Assembly: GCA_025200525.1 (NCBI GenBank)
Contig: CM045762.1
Span: forward strand, 189,807,154 to 189,871,153
Reading direction: 5' to 3'
DNA from: Camellia lanceoleosa
Lineage: Eukaryota; Streptophyta; Magnoliopsida; Ericales; Theaceae
DNA length: 64,000 nucleotides
A model generated the notes under the pieces. It did no database searches. It was not told where the DNA came from and saw nothing but the letters and a program-made list of their open reading frames with translations. Made by a program: the position numbers and the translations under genes. This document shows, one piece after another, positions 33,827 to 45,779 of the stretch (positions are counted from its first letter, which is position 1; each line of letters starts with the position of its first letter).

Positions 33827-34719
33827 TAAGTGCACATTAAACTACATTATTATGTATACGAAAATCCTATAAATTTTCTGTTTCTATATTTACTCAAGTT
33901 CACTCACAACTTCTATGACAGGATGAATAGGAAGGTAAGTCGATAAATTTTTTTACAAAACAAAAACAATGCAGCGAACTTTCCAGCACGATTTAAAACT
34001 AAAATTAGCATTCCAAACTTCTATCCCACTAGAAAATAAAAGGCCTTCGCTTCAACAAGAAAAAGCAACTGAAAGTTTAGCACAACAAATCATGAAAGCT
34101 ATAGAGAAAGTTGAACAAACAACTAACATAGAAAATCCAAACAAAATACATAACCACAATAAAAAAAAAAAAATAGCAAGAATTCTAGACTCTCTTTCTT
34201 AACTTTTGTAGCAGAGTTAAGATTGCTTAACAATGCAATGGCTTGACATAGACACCAATAGATTCAAGCAACCAAACACAAGTAGTAGTCCCAATGATGA
34301 CGAAAATTAACGTTGTTACTTAGTGAATGGCTTTCCAAATGGTCCACAACTGCCTTGCTTGGTACCAAAGGTAATACAACTCACAAATGTACCCCGATAA
34401 GGATCAAGAGTATACCAACCGGTTATGGATGTTAGAAACTCACCTGCGTAATTCAGGCTAACCTATTCTTATTACAAAAACATACAAAATACAAGTGATG
34501 GCACTGATAGCATATATTTATAAAAGAAAAAATTGAAATTGCTTCCAGGGACACAACCAAGGAGGGGCTCAGACAAAACCAAACTTCCATTCTCAACATA
34601 AACGAATTGCAAAAGTATCGTCAAATGTCCCATTTTTTTTTTTTTTAAATGCACAATAAGATAGTGTTATAATTTTTTAGGTTAAGGTCTGAAAGCATCA
34701 CACAAAAAGATATAGGGTG
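33827..34719. other. Spacer before the copia element
   Basis: No convincing gene is seen. A 77-codon Lys/Gln-rich ORF at 33969-34202 has no recognisable domain. Confidence 0.45.
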
Positions 34720-35328
34720 TGTTAGCAGGTATTTTAATATTATAATGTGTTTTTGTCTTCCTCTAAGTCTTCCTAATCTCCATGACTTCCAAGCTAAGTC
34801 TCTCTAGTCTTTGCCAAGTCTCCCATGCTTATCTTTTCAACTCTTCTTCAAGTCTCCTATCCATTCCTTGTTTATTAAGCTTTCTTGGTCTAGGTCTTCT
34901 TGGTCTTGGTCCAAGTCTTGGTCTCTAACTTATCCATCCGTGAGCCTTGTCTATTAAGTTTTGTTTCCTATATATATATATTAACTTGTGTCATATTTTT
35001 ATATACACATGAGAGGTGAAGAAGTTTTGAGTTGCTTTTGTTATATCTTAAGTGAGATTATTAGGCAAGTAAAAAGGGTGTGTGTGATAAAGCTTTGGGT
35101 TCAACTAATTGTGCAGTATTGGTGAACCATACGACTTAGTCGGGCTGTTGTATCCTGGGGAGGACAAGTCAAGATTTTTTCTGCTGCACCGGTGTGAGGC
35201 TTTGCCTAACCGCAGAGGGCTTGATTCTCCTTAAGAGAGCGAGTTTCCCGCTCCTCAGCCCTGATAATAAGTTATTGTAATTTTATTATTTGTATTTTCT
35301 GGTGTATTATTTGTAATTATCACCAACA
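34720..35328 (+). repeat. 5' LTR of the copia element
   Basis: 609 bp. U3 holds many AAGTCTYC-type repeats. The TATA box is a (TA)6 run at 34969-34980; the same place in the 3' LTR has (TA)11. No tRNA-iMet type PBS directly follows; the sequence after the LTR is ATTTTAAGGAGATTC. Confidence 0.95.
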
Positions 35329-35358
35329 ATTTTAAGGAGATTCAAATAGCAAAAGTCC

Positions 35359-36480
35359 ATGGAGCCAACACTGGAGAAGCTCAACGAAAATACCGGCGAT
35401 CTCAATAAGCCCTTTCAGTTCAAGGGAGCTCATTTCAAGAGATGGAAAGGCAAGGTGCTTTTCTACCTCAGTCTCCTCAAGGTGGCTTATATCCTGACCA
35501 AGAAAAATCCGAACAAAGTCCCCACTGAAGAGATGACCGACGAGGAGTATGCTGCTCATCTTGAAAACATCGAGAAATACAACATAGATGAGTATAAATG
35601 TCGATACTATCTTTTGAATTGTCTTTCAGATCAATTTTATGATTATTATGATAATACTTACACCACTGCCAAGAAAATTTGGAAAGCCTTGCAGAACAAA
35701 TATGACACTGAAGAGGCAGGCGCTAAAAAATATACTGCGAGCCATTTTTTCTGCTATCAAATGATAGATGGAAAATCAGTGGTGGAGCAAGTTCAAGATT
35801 TTCAGATGTTAGTAGCTGAAGTTAGATCTGAAGGCATCAAAATTGGAGACAATCTTGTTGTAGCAGGTATTGTTGACAAACTTCCATCATCTTGGAGGGA
35901 GTTCCAGAAGTCGATGCATCACAAGCAAAAAGAGACATCCTTGGAGACTCCAATCACACGGATTCGGGTGGAGGAGGAAGCACGAGGACAAGATGCGCTT
36001 ATGACACAAGAGCATTCCACTGCTAAGGTAAATTTAACTTCTGGAAATACTTTACCTAAAGGTCGATTTCATAAAAATAGTCATTTGAAGCTAGTTAAGA
36101 AAATTTGGAAAGACACTGGAAGACCACAAAATAAAAATTACCCGAGGCAAAAGAAATGGCACCAAGAACCCCCTTCACAAGATCTGATAAATGTGACATG
36201 TTTTGTGTGTGGCAAAAGTGGGCATATTGCTCGAACTTGCAAATTTCGAAAACAACAACCTCGACCACAAGCTAATGTTACCGAGGAACCATTTGTGGCT
36301 ATGATCACAAATATTTTTATGGTTCAATCTGTGGAAGGGTGGTGGGCAGACTCTGGTGCCAATAGGCATGTCTGCTATGATAAAGATTGGTTCAAAGATT
36401 TCACTCCTTTTAATGAGGAGAGGACTGTTATGCTTGGTGACTCCAGTTTAACCAAGGTGCTCGGGGTGTGGGGATGTTGA
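35359..36480 (+). pseudogene. Copia gag and start of protease
   Basis: Starts at ATG 35359, 30 bp after the LTR. The copia gag core ([44 protein letters not shown]) spans residues 20-200. A zinc knuckle [14 protein letters not shown] (CX2CX4HX4C) lies near residue 285. The protease active site [12 protein letters not shown] lies near residue 330. The frame ends at TGA 36480 because of a one-base insertion around 36465; the next frame continues the protease. It encodes the particle proteins and the processing protease. Confidence 0.9.
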
Positions 36481-36711
36481 GCAGAATTTTACCTCTGGAC
36501 GTGTGCTTGTTTTAAAAGATGTGTTGTACACACCGTCCATGAGAAAAAATTTGATGTCAAGTTATTTGCCTAACAAAGCTGGTTTCAAACAGACTATTGA
36601 ATCTGACCAATATGTAATCACTAAAAAAGGCATATTTGTGGGAAAAGGATATGCCTATGATGGAATGTTTAAATTAAATGTTGAGAATAAGAAAGCACAT
36701 GTTTCTGTTTA
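36481..36711 (+). pseudogene. Copia protease end and start of integrase (shifted frame)
   Basis: After the frameshift the frame reads [20 protein letters not shown], then GIFVGKGYAYDGMFKL, the usual link between protease and GAG-pre-integrase domain. It is cut at 36711 by the solo LTR; translation beyond that point is LTR sequence. The gene resumes at 39385. Confidence 0.85.
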
Positions 36712-39379
36712 TGTAATAACCCACATTCATGTCTTAGTCATGTTTATGTGCATTTTCATGATTTTGTCTTGTTAAGCTTGCATTTGTAGACTTAGACTTG
36801 TTTTGCCTAGGTAAAGGTTCTTGTCTTGTCTTGATGCTATCATGTTTTGCCTAAGTGTTGTATGATGCTTTGTTCCTTCCTTGTTGTCTCAAGCCTAGGT
36901 CATGCCAAGCCTAGGTCATGCCAAGTCTAGGTCATGTCAAGCCTAGGTCATGCCAAGCCTAGGTCATGTCAAGCCTAGGTCATGCCAAGCCTAGGTCATG
37001 TCAAGCCTAGGTCATGCCAAGCCTAGGTCATGTTAAGCCTAGGTCATGCCAAGCCTAGGTTATGCCAAGCCTAGGTCATCTCAAGCCTAGGTCACACCTT
37101 TGGACCTCTTACACCTTGGACCATCTTGAAACCACTTTGGTTGACCTCAACCATCACCTAGGCATATTGGCCGAGATGTTATCATCTAGGCGTCCGAGAT
37201 CCTTGATCCTTGCACCTAGTGATCTTGTTCTAGGACTGGAATGACCTAGACCGAGGTGTGGCACATCTAAGCCGAGGTGTGGCACAGCTTGGCCAAGTGT
37301 TATCTTTCCTAGCCGAGATCATTGAGACCTTGCTTGCCGAAGCCTATGTCCTAAGCCGAGATCATTACCTGCTGGAGTGCCCATGTCATCTAGCTTGTTG
37401 TATACACTTTGTCTTACAGATGTCTTGTCACTTAGTCACCTTTTTTAGGAGAACCAATCCGGTAGTGCCACATGTCCCGGCAGAATGTTAAATCAGCCGA
37501 CAGAGAGAGAGAAACCTATCATTTCTATATCTTTGTTCTAAGGAGGAGAGAGAAGCTCTAGGAAGAGAGGAAAAGGAGTTCTTGAGAGGAAGTGGATTTC
37601 CAAGCTTAATCCTTAGAGATCGAACCGTTAGATTCGTGTCTTGAGGTTAGATTCTTGATCTACTCTTCTTGTTCTTTGTATTGATCTAATCGCATTGCAT
37701 GATCTAGCATGTTTCATGAACCATGCATTGATTTAAAGTTCGGTTTTAGAAAGAGAAAGTGATATTCATGTGTTCTTGAAGAAAACCATGTTTTGATCCG
37801 AAAGTTTGTATCAAGATGCATGTTTTCGTGTTTGTTTTCATATGATCTTCAAGTATGGGTACCAAGGTCCATGTTTTCGAACTCATAGCATGAAATTCCA
37901 GATTTTTGTAATAACAAGTTATGATTTTAGCATTCATGTTCTTCATGTCCTTCAAGGAGGAAACCCAGATTTCCAGACCTCATTTCCCTAGGTGTGATCA
38001 CTGAGACCACTCTTGCCTAGATCCCACACATAGGCCAAGCATCGTATCTCACCTTGGCCTACCTTGCATGATCACTTGCACCTTAGTCTATCTTGCATGC
38101 ACACCTAGGCTAACCACTGCATCACCTAGGCCAAGATGTTCATCATCTAGGCCGACCATGGTACACCCTTGCCGGCATCTTGTAACACCACGGCAGAGAG
38201 CTGCACACCGAAGCCTAGGTAACCACACCTCGGCCAAGAGGTGTGGTACCTCGGCCAAGACCTCCTGAGTTCACTCAGCTAGGTCGTTTTTGCCTAGATC
38301 ATTTCTGTGCATCCATTCCAAGACCTGGTTGGTACCCAGCATGTTTTCCCTAGATGTTTTCCAGCATGTTTTCCCTAGATTATTTGCATTCATGTGAAGC
38401 TTGTTTTTAAGAGTGCATTCAATAGGCTTTGCCATGTGTTTGTAGGACTTGGACCTTTGCCTTGATCCCGACGTCCCAAGAACTATGTGAGTGGTATTTT
38501 TAATAAAGTTATGTTATAAAGTTTTGATAAAACCTTGCTTCGTTTTAGAAAAGTATTTGATCAAGCATGAATGATTTTCTCTATTTTGTGTATCAAGTAT
38601 AAGCTTTGTTTTGATGACATTCTTGGAAAGTCCTCCCATGCTAGGGGACTCTAAGCCAATGTAGCATCATGTTTGAGAGATCTCTGCTATCGACAGTCTA
38701 TGAACGGATAGCCCCCACCGACGGTCTATGAACGGGTGGATTTGTCTAATCGATTCCGGGTCGATTATTCCCTTGTTTTGTCTGGAATGTCATCACAAAT
38801 ATTATGTAGATATTATTAACATCCCAAGCAAGTTTTGAAAGACCATGATTGATGAACTTGATTCATCCCATGTTTTTGTTACAAGCCATGACATGTATTG
38901 TTTTGATAAAGATCTCGGATATCATTCATTTAAACCTTTATTACTAATATCATTCACTGAATATCCAAGCTCACCCTCTTCTTATATATATGTAGGTGGC
39001 CAACAAGAAGGCGGTGACGCCTAAGATATTATGTGCAAGATGTTTGATTCATGTTTTGTATCGTCTTGAAGATTATGCTTCTTAGTTCGTAATTCATGTC
39101 TTTTGTATACTTCGGCTTGAGAAGTCTTTTGATCAAGATGTAACATGTACTTTATTTTATTTGTATCCAAGTTGTAAAACCATGTAAAGATGTATGCCAT
39201 TTCATCGGATCTATGCACAGCTCTTATGGACTAATTAGATTCAATATATTGCTTCCGCACTTGTAAGCCCCATATATTATACTCTGATTGTGTGTGATCC
39301 TTGTAAGTTGGCCTTCGGTAATCTCGGATTACTGGCCATCACGGCACTATTCTACTAGGGGCGGTTTGGGGTCGTGACA
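36712..39379 (+). mobile_element. Solo LTR nested in the copia pol gene
   Basis: 2668 bp, starting TGTAATAACCCAC and ending GGGGTCGTGACA, with TSD GTTTA on each side (36707-36711 and 39380-39384). Its ends match the reverse solo LTR at 22669-25179 and, more weakly, LTR 1 and LTR 2. It contains a 16-bp tandem array, many GCCGAGGTGTGG / CCTAGGCC words (37150-38280), and a CTCACCCTCT...TATATGTAGGTGG block near 38970-39000. Confidence 0.94.
36890..37097. repeat. 16-bp tandem array, 13 units
   Basis: Thirteen head-to-tail copies of CAAGCCTAGGTCATGY with few changes. The core CCTAGG is palindromic. The array sits where other members of these LTRs carry different short repeats. Confidence 0.92.
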
Positions 39380-41998
39380 GTTTACATGCTGTCTTCAATG
39401 AATTTTTGGCATGCTCGTCTGTGTCATATTAATAGCCGATATGTGGGAGTCATGAGTAGTTTAGGATTAATTCCCAGACTAACAAACAAGTTTGAGAAAT
39501 GTGAACTTTGTAGTCAAGCAAAAATAACTAAAAGGCCTCAAAAAAGTATGGCGAGAAATACTGAATTGTTAGAATTAATTCACACTGATTTATGTGAATT
39601 TGAAGGAATTTTAACACGTGGTGGAAATAGATATTTTATCACTTTTATTGATGATTTTTCAAAATACACTTATGTATACTTGTTGAAAAATAAAAGTGAT
39701 GCTTTTGAAAAATTTAAAGAATTCCTTCTTGAAGTTGAAAATCAATTCGGTAAAAAGATTAAAAGGTATAGTAGTGATAGAGGCCGGGAGTTTGAATCTT
39801 TTGGTTTCAACTCGTTTGCTCAGTCTTTGGGAATAATCCATGAAACTACTCCACCATATTCACCTGCATCTAATGGTGTAGCAGAAAGGAAAAATAGAAC
39901 TTTAACTGATTTAACAAATGTTATGCTAATTGAGGCAGGTGCTCCTTCAAATTTGTGGGGAGAAGCAATCTTAACTGCATGTTATGTTATGAATAGAGTG
40001 CCACATAAAAAAACAAAAGTTACACCTTTTGAGCTGTGGAAATGGCATAAGCCAAATTTGAGATATTTGAGGGTTTGGGGTTGTCTAGCTTTTGTTAGAC
40101 TTGTGGACCCTAAAAGACCTAAATTAGGTGTGAAAGCCGCCACTTGTGCTTTTCTTGGATATGCAACAAATAGTACAGCCTATAGATTTTTTGATATTGA
40201 AAACAAAATAATTTTTGAATCAGGTGATGCAATTTTTCATGAAGAAAAATTTCCTTTTAAATCTAAAAATGGTGGGGGTCAAAATTATCAAGAAAATATT
40301 TTATTTGAAACCGGCTCCTCTACTCCTCTTTTACAAAACCAAGATACTGTAGTCTTTGAACCAAGAAGGAGTAAAAGAGCCAGATTAGAAAAAGATTTTG
40401 ACCCTGATTATCATGTTTTTAATGTGGAGGAAACTCCATTAACTTTACAAGAAGCTTTGGCATCTCTTGACTCTGTTTTTTGGAACGAGACTGTAAATGA
40501 TGAGATTGAATCATTATTATCCAATAAAACTTGGGTATTATTAGATTTACCACCAGGTTGTAAAACTATTGGCTGTAAATGGGTTTTGAGAAAAAAACTT
40601 AAACCGGATGGAACTATTGATAAATATAAAGCAAGACTTGTTGCAAAAGGGTTTAAACAACAAGCAGATCTTGACTTTTTTGATACATTTTCTCCGGTTA
40701 CTAGAGTTACATCCATTAGATTATTAATTGCAGTGGCTGCAATTCATGATCTAAAAATTCATCAAATGGATGTTAAAACAACCTTTTTAAATGGAGACCT
40801 GGGTGAATAAATCTATATGGATCAACTTGAGGGTTTTGTAGAACCCGGTCAAGAAAGCAAAGTGTGCAAGCTAGTTAAATCCCTCTATGGCTTAAAACAG
40901 GCCCCTAAACAGTGGCATGAGAAATTTGATTCCTGCATGATTGAGAATGGCTATAAAACGAATGAATGTGATAAATGCATTTACTATAAATCTGAAGAGA
41001 ATTCACATGTTATTATTAGCCTCTATGTTGATGATTTACTTATATTTGGCTCTAATTTGCATATCATCGTGTAAACTAAAAATATGCTTAGTAGCCATTT
41101 TGATATGAAAGATCTTGGTGAGGCTAATTATATTTTGGGAATGAAAATTACCAAAACTTGTGATAGTATATTTCTTGATCAGTAGCATTATGTTGAGAAA
41201 ATTTTGAGAAAATATAATTTTTATAACTGCAAGCATGTTCTTACTCCTTTTGATTCTCATGTGCGTTTATTTCCTGTTGAAAATGATGAGGATGTAATTA
41301 ATCAAAAGAAATATGCTAGTATGATTGGTAGCTTGCGTTATGCGACTGACTGTACTAGACCTGACATTGCCTATGCAGTTGGAGTACTTATCAGGTTTAC
41401 TAGCAAGCCTGGCAGTGATCACTGGCTAGCCATTGAGCGTATTATGAAATATTTATTTGGTACCATAAAATATGGCTTGTTTTATAATAAGTATCTTGCA
41501 GTACTTGAAGGTTACAGTGATGCCGATTGGAATACCTTGTCAAGTGATTCATTATCAACCACTGGTTACTTATTTACATTGGGCGGTGGTGCTATAAGTT
41601 GGAAATCGAAAAAACAAACCATTATTGCTAATTCAACAATGGAGGCTGAGCTTATTACTTTAGCTACAGCTAGTGAAGAAGAAAATTGGTTAAGAGATTT
41701 GTTAAACGAAATCTCTTGTTGGGAAAAACTGATTCCACCTATATTGATTCATTGTGATAGCACTGCAGCAATTGGTCGAGTTAATAACCGTTATTATAAC
41801 GGTAAATCCAGACCTATCAGAAGAAAACACAGTGCTATGAGATCTTATATGAATAATGGCATTATAAATGTGGATTATATTAAATCTGGTGATAATCTTG
41901 CAGATCCATTAACTAAGGCCTTAGCAAGAGATAGAGTCTGGAATACATCGAGGGGGATGGGGTTGAAGCCCATTGAATATAGCAGAAGCCATGTATGA
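39380..41998 (+). pseudogene. Copia integrase, reverse transcriptase, RNase H
   Basis: One frame to 41998 with stops at 40808 (TAA), 41072 (TAA) and 41183 (TAG). The integrase zinc-binding domain is FWHARLCHIN...CELCSQAK. The D,D,E triad is intact: HTDLC, SSDRGREF and NGVAERKNRTL. RT includes GCKWVLRKKLKPDGTIDKYK, IHQMDVKTTFLNGDL, SLYGLKQAPKQWHEKF and the active site YVDDLLIFG (about 41025). RNase H has [27 protein letters not shown] and IHCDSTAA, so its acidic residues are kept. Apart from three single-codon stops it is well preserved. Confidence 0.92.
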
Positions 41999-42547
41999 GG
42001 ATACTCAACCCAGGGACCAGAGATCACAGAATCGGGTTCAATGAGAAAACGATCATATGATGGCCGTGAAATGCACTAAATTACTATTATCCATCACTAT
42101 GATTTAAGTGCATTTATCCTCAGAACGTTGTAGAGGTTGAGTTATTAAAAAACTCTTAATGAATTTCAGAGCTCTTATTGAGTGGGGTGTCATAGTTACA
42201 GAGCACCCTTGACAATTCACCTATGTGAGTGTGGTAGTGGGGCCGCTACCTATGAGATTTGGGCTAATTCTCAAATACACTCATGAATCCTGGGATCGCA
42301 CAAGGCCGTAATGTGCTAGCTTTTAAAGCTTTTATGAACACCTGGAATATTATGTGTGTGCAATAATTATTTATTTCCCTTAAGCAGTCATAGTTCAATG
42401 CTGAGCATACTATTGGCTCTGGAGTAGATATTATTGTTTCACTAATGGAGGTTCAATGCAGAGCACACCTACCATGATGCATAATATCCTTATTTGCCTA
42501 ATAATCTCAGTTTTTTGTTACTTATAATATTAAAATAGGTGGGGGAA
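41999..42547 (+). other. Copia 3' non-coding region and polypurine tract
   Basis: About 550 bp between the RNase H stop and the 3' LTR. It ends in AGGTGGGGGAA (42537-42547), the polypurine tract. No ORF is seen. Confidence 0.8.
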
Positions 42548-43167
42548 TGTTAGCAGGTATTTTAATATTATAATGTGTTTTTGTCTTCCTCTAAGTCTTC
42601 CTAATCTCCATGACTTCCAAGCTAAGTCTCTCTAGTCTTTGCCAAGTCTCCCATGCTTATCTTTTCAACTCTTCTTCAAGTCTCCTATCCATTCCTTGCT
42701 TATTAAGCTTTCTTGGTCTTGGTCTTCTTGGTCTTGGTCCAAGTCTTGGTCTCTAACTTATCCATCCGTGAGCCTTGTCTATTAAGTTTTGTTTCCTATA
42801 TATATATATATATATATATTAACTTGTGTCATATTTTTATATACACATGAGAGGTGAAGAAGTTTTGAGTTGCTTTTGTTATGTCTTAAGTGAGATTATT
42901 AGGCAAGTAAAAAGGGTGTGTGTGATAAAGCTTTGGGTTCAACCAATTGTGCAGTATTAGTGAACCATACGACTTAGTCGGGCTGTTGTATCCTGGGGGG
43001 GACAAGTCAAGGTTTTTTCTGCTACACCGGTGTGAGGCTTTGCCTAACCGCAGAGGGCTTGATTCTCCTTAAAGAGAGCGAGTTTCCCGCGCCTCAGCCC
43101 TGATAATAAGTTATTGTAATTTTATTATTTGTATTTTCTGGTGTGTTATTTGTAATTATCACCAACA
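42548..43167 (+). repeat. 3' LTR of the copia element
   Basis: 620 bp, 11 bp longer than the 5' LTR: ten bases from (TA)11 at 42797-42818 instead of (TA)6, and one extra A near 43070. Confidence 0.95.
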
Positions 43168-43236
43168 GGGTGTAACTCTCAAAATTGAATACGAAAAGAG
43201 AGAAATTCAATACAACATCATTTATAGTCATTTTAC

Positions 43237-43699
43237 TCATTCCCAATTAATACAATAGCTTCTACCAAAACAGAACCAACGACCCCGAAAAAAACAATTG
43301 ACATTCATTGATGTTTGGTTTTGCAATTTGGGTATTTTTTTTTCCTTCATCTTTTTATTAACACCCAAATCAAGATTTGCATCCATTGGTTTGAGGCAGC
43401 AAAACTTGGCAGACTTGAATGAAGTTGGATACATGAACCTGTTAGAATAAGAGAATCTAATGACTTGACTAGCCTTCAAAGGTTTTCCACCATTCATCAA
43501 GCAATCATCAATGGAGGGCCTCCTGAAGTGTTGTGGGTTCACTAAATTTGCAGAGGCAAACTGGCCACAGTAGAGAAGAATATTGGAGGGAAGAAAATCA
43601 ACAGAAAGACAGGTGTCGACAATCTCAACTATGTACTTTGGTGTTCCTATTTTTGAACCTTGGCATTGTATGATGCTAATGTCTCTCTTTGTGCAATTC
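43237..43699 (-). pseudogene. TPD1-like exon, copy 1 (stop lost, probably dead)
   Basis: Reads from a possible splice acceptor (TTAAG|GAATTGC, 43699). Motifs are CTKRDISI, GTPKYIVEI, CGQFASANLVNP, DDCLMNGGKPL and FKSAKFC, matching the secreted TAPETUM DETERMINANT 1 family, whose founder is a ligand of the EMS1/EXS receptor kinase in anther tapetum fate. Compared with copy 2, one base is missing right after the last Cys codon. The family stop is therefore lost, and the frame runs about 45 codons further to 43237. A conserved Cys (SDVCHPS in copy 2) is replaced (SVDFLPS). No signal-peptide exon was found. Probably a pseudogene. Confidence 0.72.
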
Positions 43700-43710
43700 C
43701 TTAATAATAA

Positions 43711-44051
43711 AAAAATACAAATACACTCACCAAAAATTGCTTAAAATACAAATTATTTCATGTGGTTATAAAAATTACATCACAGCCTTTCTAGTTTCTA
43801 ATCACATAACAAATAACCATTTTTATTGATAAATTATCAAGTTAATTAATAATTTTTAATGATGTCATAAATATATTTCAATTAACAATTCAAGTAATTT
43901 ATTATTGTGTAGGATAACAGTTAAAAATTTCATTTTTTCTACTGCTAAAATAAAAAAAAAAAATTGACAAGAAAGTATTTATAATTTTTAAAATTACAGT
44001 GAACAATCCGTATTTTAGATAAACTTTAAAGGGTATATTTGCAATTTATCC
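43711..44051. mobile_element. Degenerate copy of the Mutator-like MITE
   Basis: Resembles 33448-33817: it starts ATACAAATACACTC, has the central ATTTATTAAT..AACTTGAT words, and ends GGGTATATTTGCAATTTATCC. It lies directly next to the splice acceptor side of TPD1-like copy 1. Confidence 0.6.
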
Positions 44052-44175
44052 TAAAATAACTATAGCAAAAAAAAAAAAAAATCCCACTTGGTACTAAAGA
44101 GTTGTGTTTTCATTTTATTTTATTTTTGTTTCCATGTTTTGGAAAGGAAAGCAATGAAAAAGTTGAAAACATCTA

Positions 44176-44456
44176 CTCCCTCTGTTCCAAAATAATGGTT
44201 CATTTTGGGAATTCAACTTTTTTTAGTAGTATAATTATTGAACTTTAAAAAAGTTAAATTTTCAAAATTACCCCTTTGATAGTACATTTTTTGGGAATAT
44301 CAATGTCATAATTATACTTTTTATATTGTTTATTAATTTAAAAGAAGGGCAAAATAGGAAATTTATATTATTTTTGTACTTAATTTTTGAAGAGAGACTA
44401 ATATTTTGGGACAATGAAAAATAGAATAAGGGACTAATATTTTGAGACGTAGGGAG
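44176..44456. mobile_element. Stowaway MITE
   Basis: 281 bp between TA dinucleotides (44174-44175 and 44457-44458). The ends CTCCCTCTGTTCC and its inverse near GACGTAGGGAG are the classic Stowaway (Tc1/mariner) TIR. Confidence 0.92.
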
Positions 44457-45779
44457 TATCATTTTCATGGAAAAAATATACTTAGGGGGGGGGGGGGTTT
44501 GGGAAGTTAGTTTTTAGGTTTTTTTCACTAAAAGACAAATTAGTTACAAAACCAAAAAAAAAAAAAAAATCCAAACAAAATATCACATCAAACCCCATAA
44601 TTATTTCAATTTTTCTCTTACAAACATCACATCCAACAACAAAAAAACTCAACTATCTTTCCAAACACAAAAAAAATTTTATCCAATAATGTCCTACAAT
44701 GAAAAAAACCTACGAAAAAATCCACTTCCCAAACACCCACTTATTATCCATTTAAAAAAATGGAGAGGTTTATCTCCAGTTGCCATTGGGCCTCCGTAGG
44801 GCTACCACAGAAACTGTATCAATAATTCGAGCCATTCAATATGTATGTGTCGTCAAGTAATTCATCAATGTAAAAAATCACGTTTCATCAATGTAAAAAA
44901 TCACGTTGATCGAATATCGATAGCCACTTAATTATATCACATTTGTATAAATAATTTATTTTAAAAATCATACTTACCGTTAATACAAATATAATCAGAT
45001 TTTAAAATAGATGAACAAGATTTTAAAATTGTTCTCATATGTTTCAAATTGCGGCACTCACTCATGGTATAAACCAAGATGAAATATTAGTTTCTCTGCA
45101 CAAATACATCATTCATATGCTAAATATTATTATATTTTTTAAAGAATGACCAAATTGAGAATTTTGAAAAATATTTTCATATATATTTCGTGACGTAGAT
45201 TGTGAACTATATATATATATATATTTTGTGATAAAACTATTCTATCATAGATGCATTATTAAAAAATGGTAAGATGTTTCTGAAAAATTCATTTGATATT
45301 TCTAAAAAACATCTTCATATTTATTTCTTAGAATAAATACTAAAATATTTTTATTTAAAATTTAAATATAAGTACTTAATTTAATGACTTTCAAATTTTC
45401 CATATTGATATGAAGAGAATATGAAAAACATTACCTTAATTAAACAATGACTTAATTGACAAAAATATTTAATATTTAATAATTCAAAAAATTTAGAAAA
45501 AAGAATTAAGACTTTTTTTATTTTTTATTTTTTTTTATAGATTGGATACCAAAAAGACAGATCACAAAGTTTCACCCAAAGCTAAATCAAAAAGGGATGG
45601 GGAATTTCCTCCATCCACACAAATAACCCCTCAAGGTGACATGCCATGCGAGCCAACCCTTGAACCAAAGATAAACACTTCCAACTTGCAATTATATATA
45701 GTATAGATATATAAATATAGATTTTATTTTGACACCCAAATCAAGATTTGCATCCCTCGAGTTAAATTTGGGTTTGAGG
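44457..45779. other. AT-rich spacer between the TPD1-like copies
   Basis: No gene is seen. It holds a G run (44487-44500), A and T tracts, a foldback-MITE relative at about 44765-44990 and a TA repeat near 45212. The 45725-45760 stretch repeats the sequence downstream of copy 1 (ACACCCAAATCAAGATTTGC), which shows the duplicated block extends past the exon. Confidence 0.6.
44765..44990. mobile_element. Relative of the foldback MITE at 8357-10897
   Basis: Shares GAGCCATTCAATATG and AAAAAATCACGTTGATC, then ATATCGATAGCC. A 23-bp unit (CATCAATGTAAAAAATCACG) is doubled. Only one arm is clear. Confidence 0.55.

Larger units (their letters stand above)
34720..43167 (+). mobile_element. Ty1/copia retrotransposon, complete, with nested solo LTR
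   Basis: Flanked by the TSD GGGTG (34715-34719 and 43168-43172). LTRs start TGTTAGCAGG and end CACCAACA. The order gag, protease, integrase, RT, RNase H is that of copia. It is 8.4 kb, or about 5.8 kb without the solo LTR at 36712-39379. I count roughly ten base differences between the LTRs plus a TA-repeat length change, so it is recent. A frameshift and three premature stops inactivate it. Confidence 0.94.

Noticed and set aside
33969..34202. 77-codon Lys/Gln/Asn-rich ORF
   Set aside because: Low-complexity composition, no domain, no relative seen.
36890..37097. Possible CRISPR array
   Set aside because: Units are head-to-tail with no unique spacers, inside a plant LTR; likewise the CTCGAG arrays.
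39380..41998. Separate host gene with integrase/RT domains
   Set aside because: Removing the solo LTR and one TSD joins it to the copia gag-protease frame; it is one element with matching LTRs and TSD.
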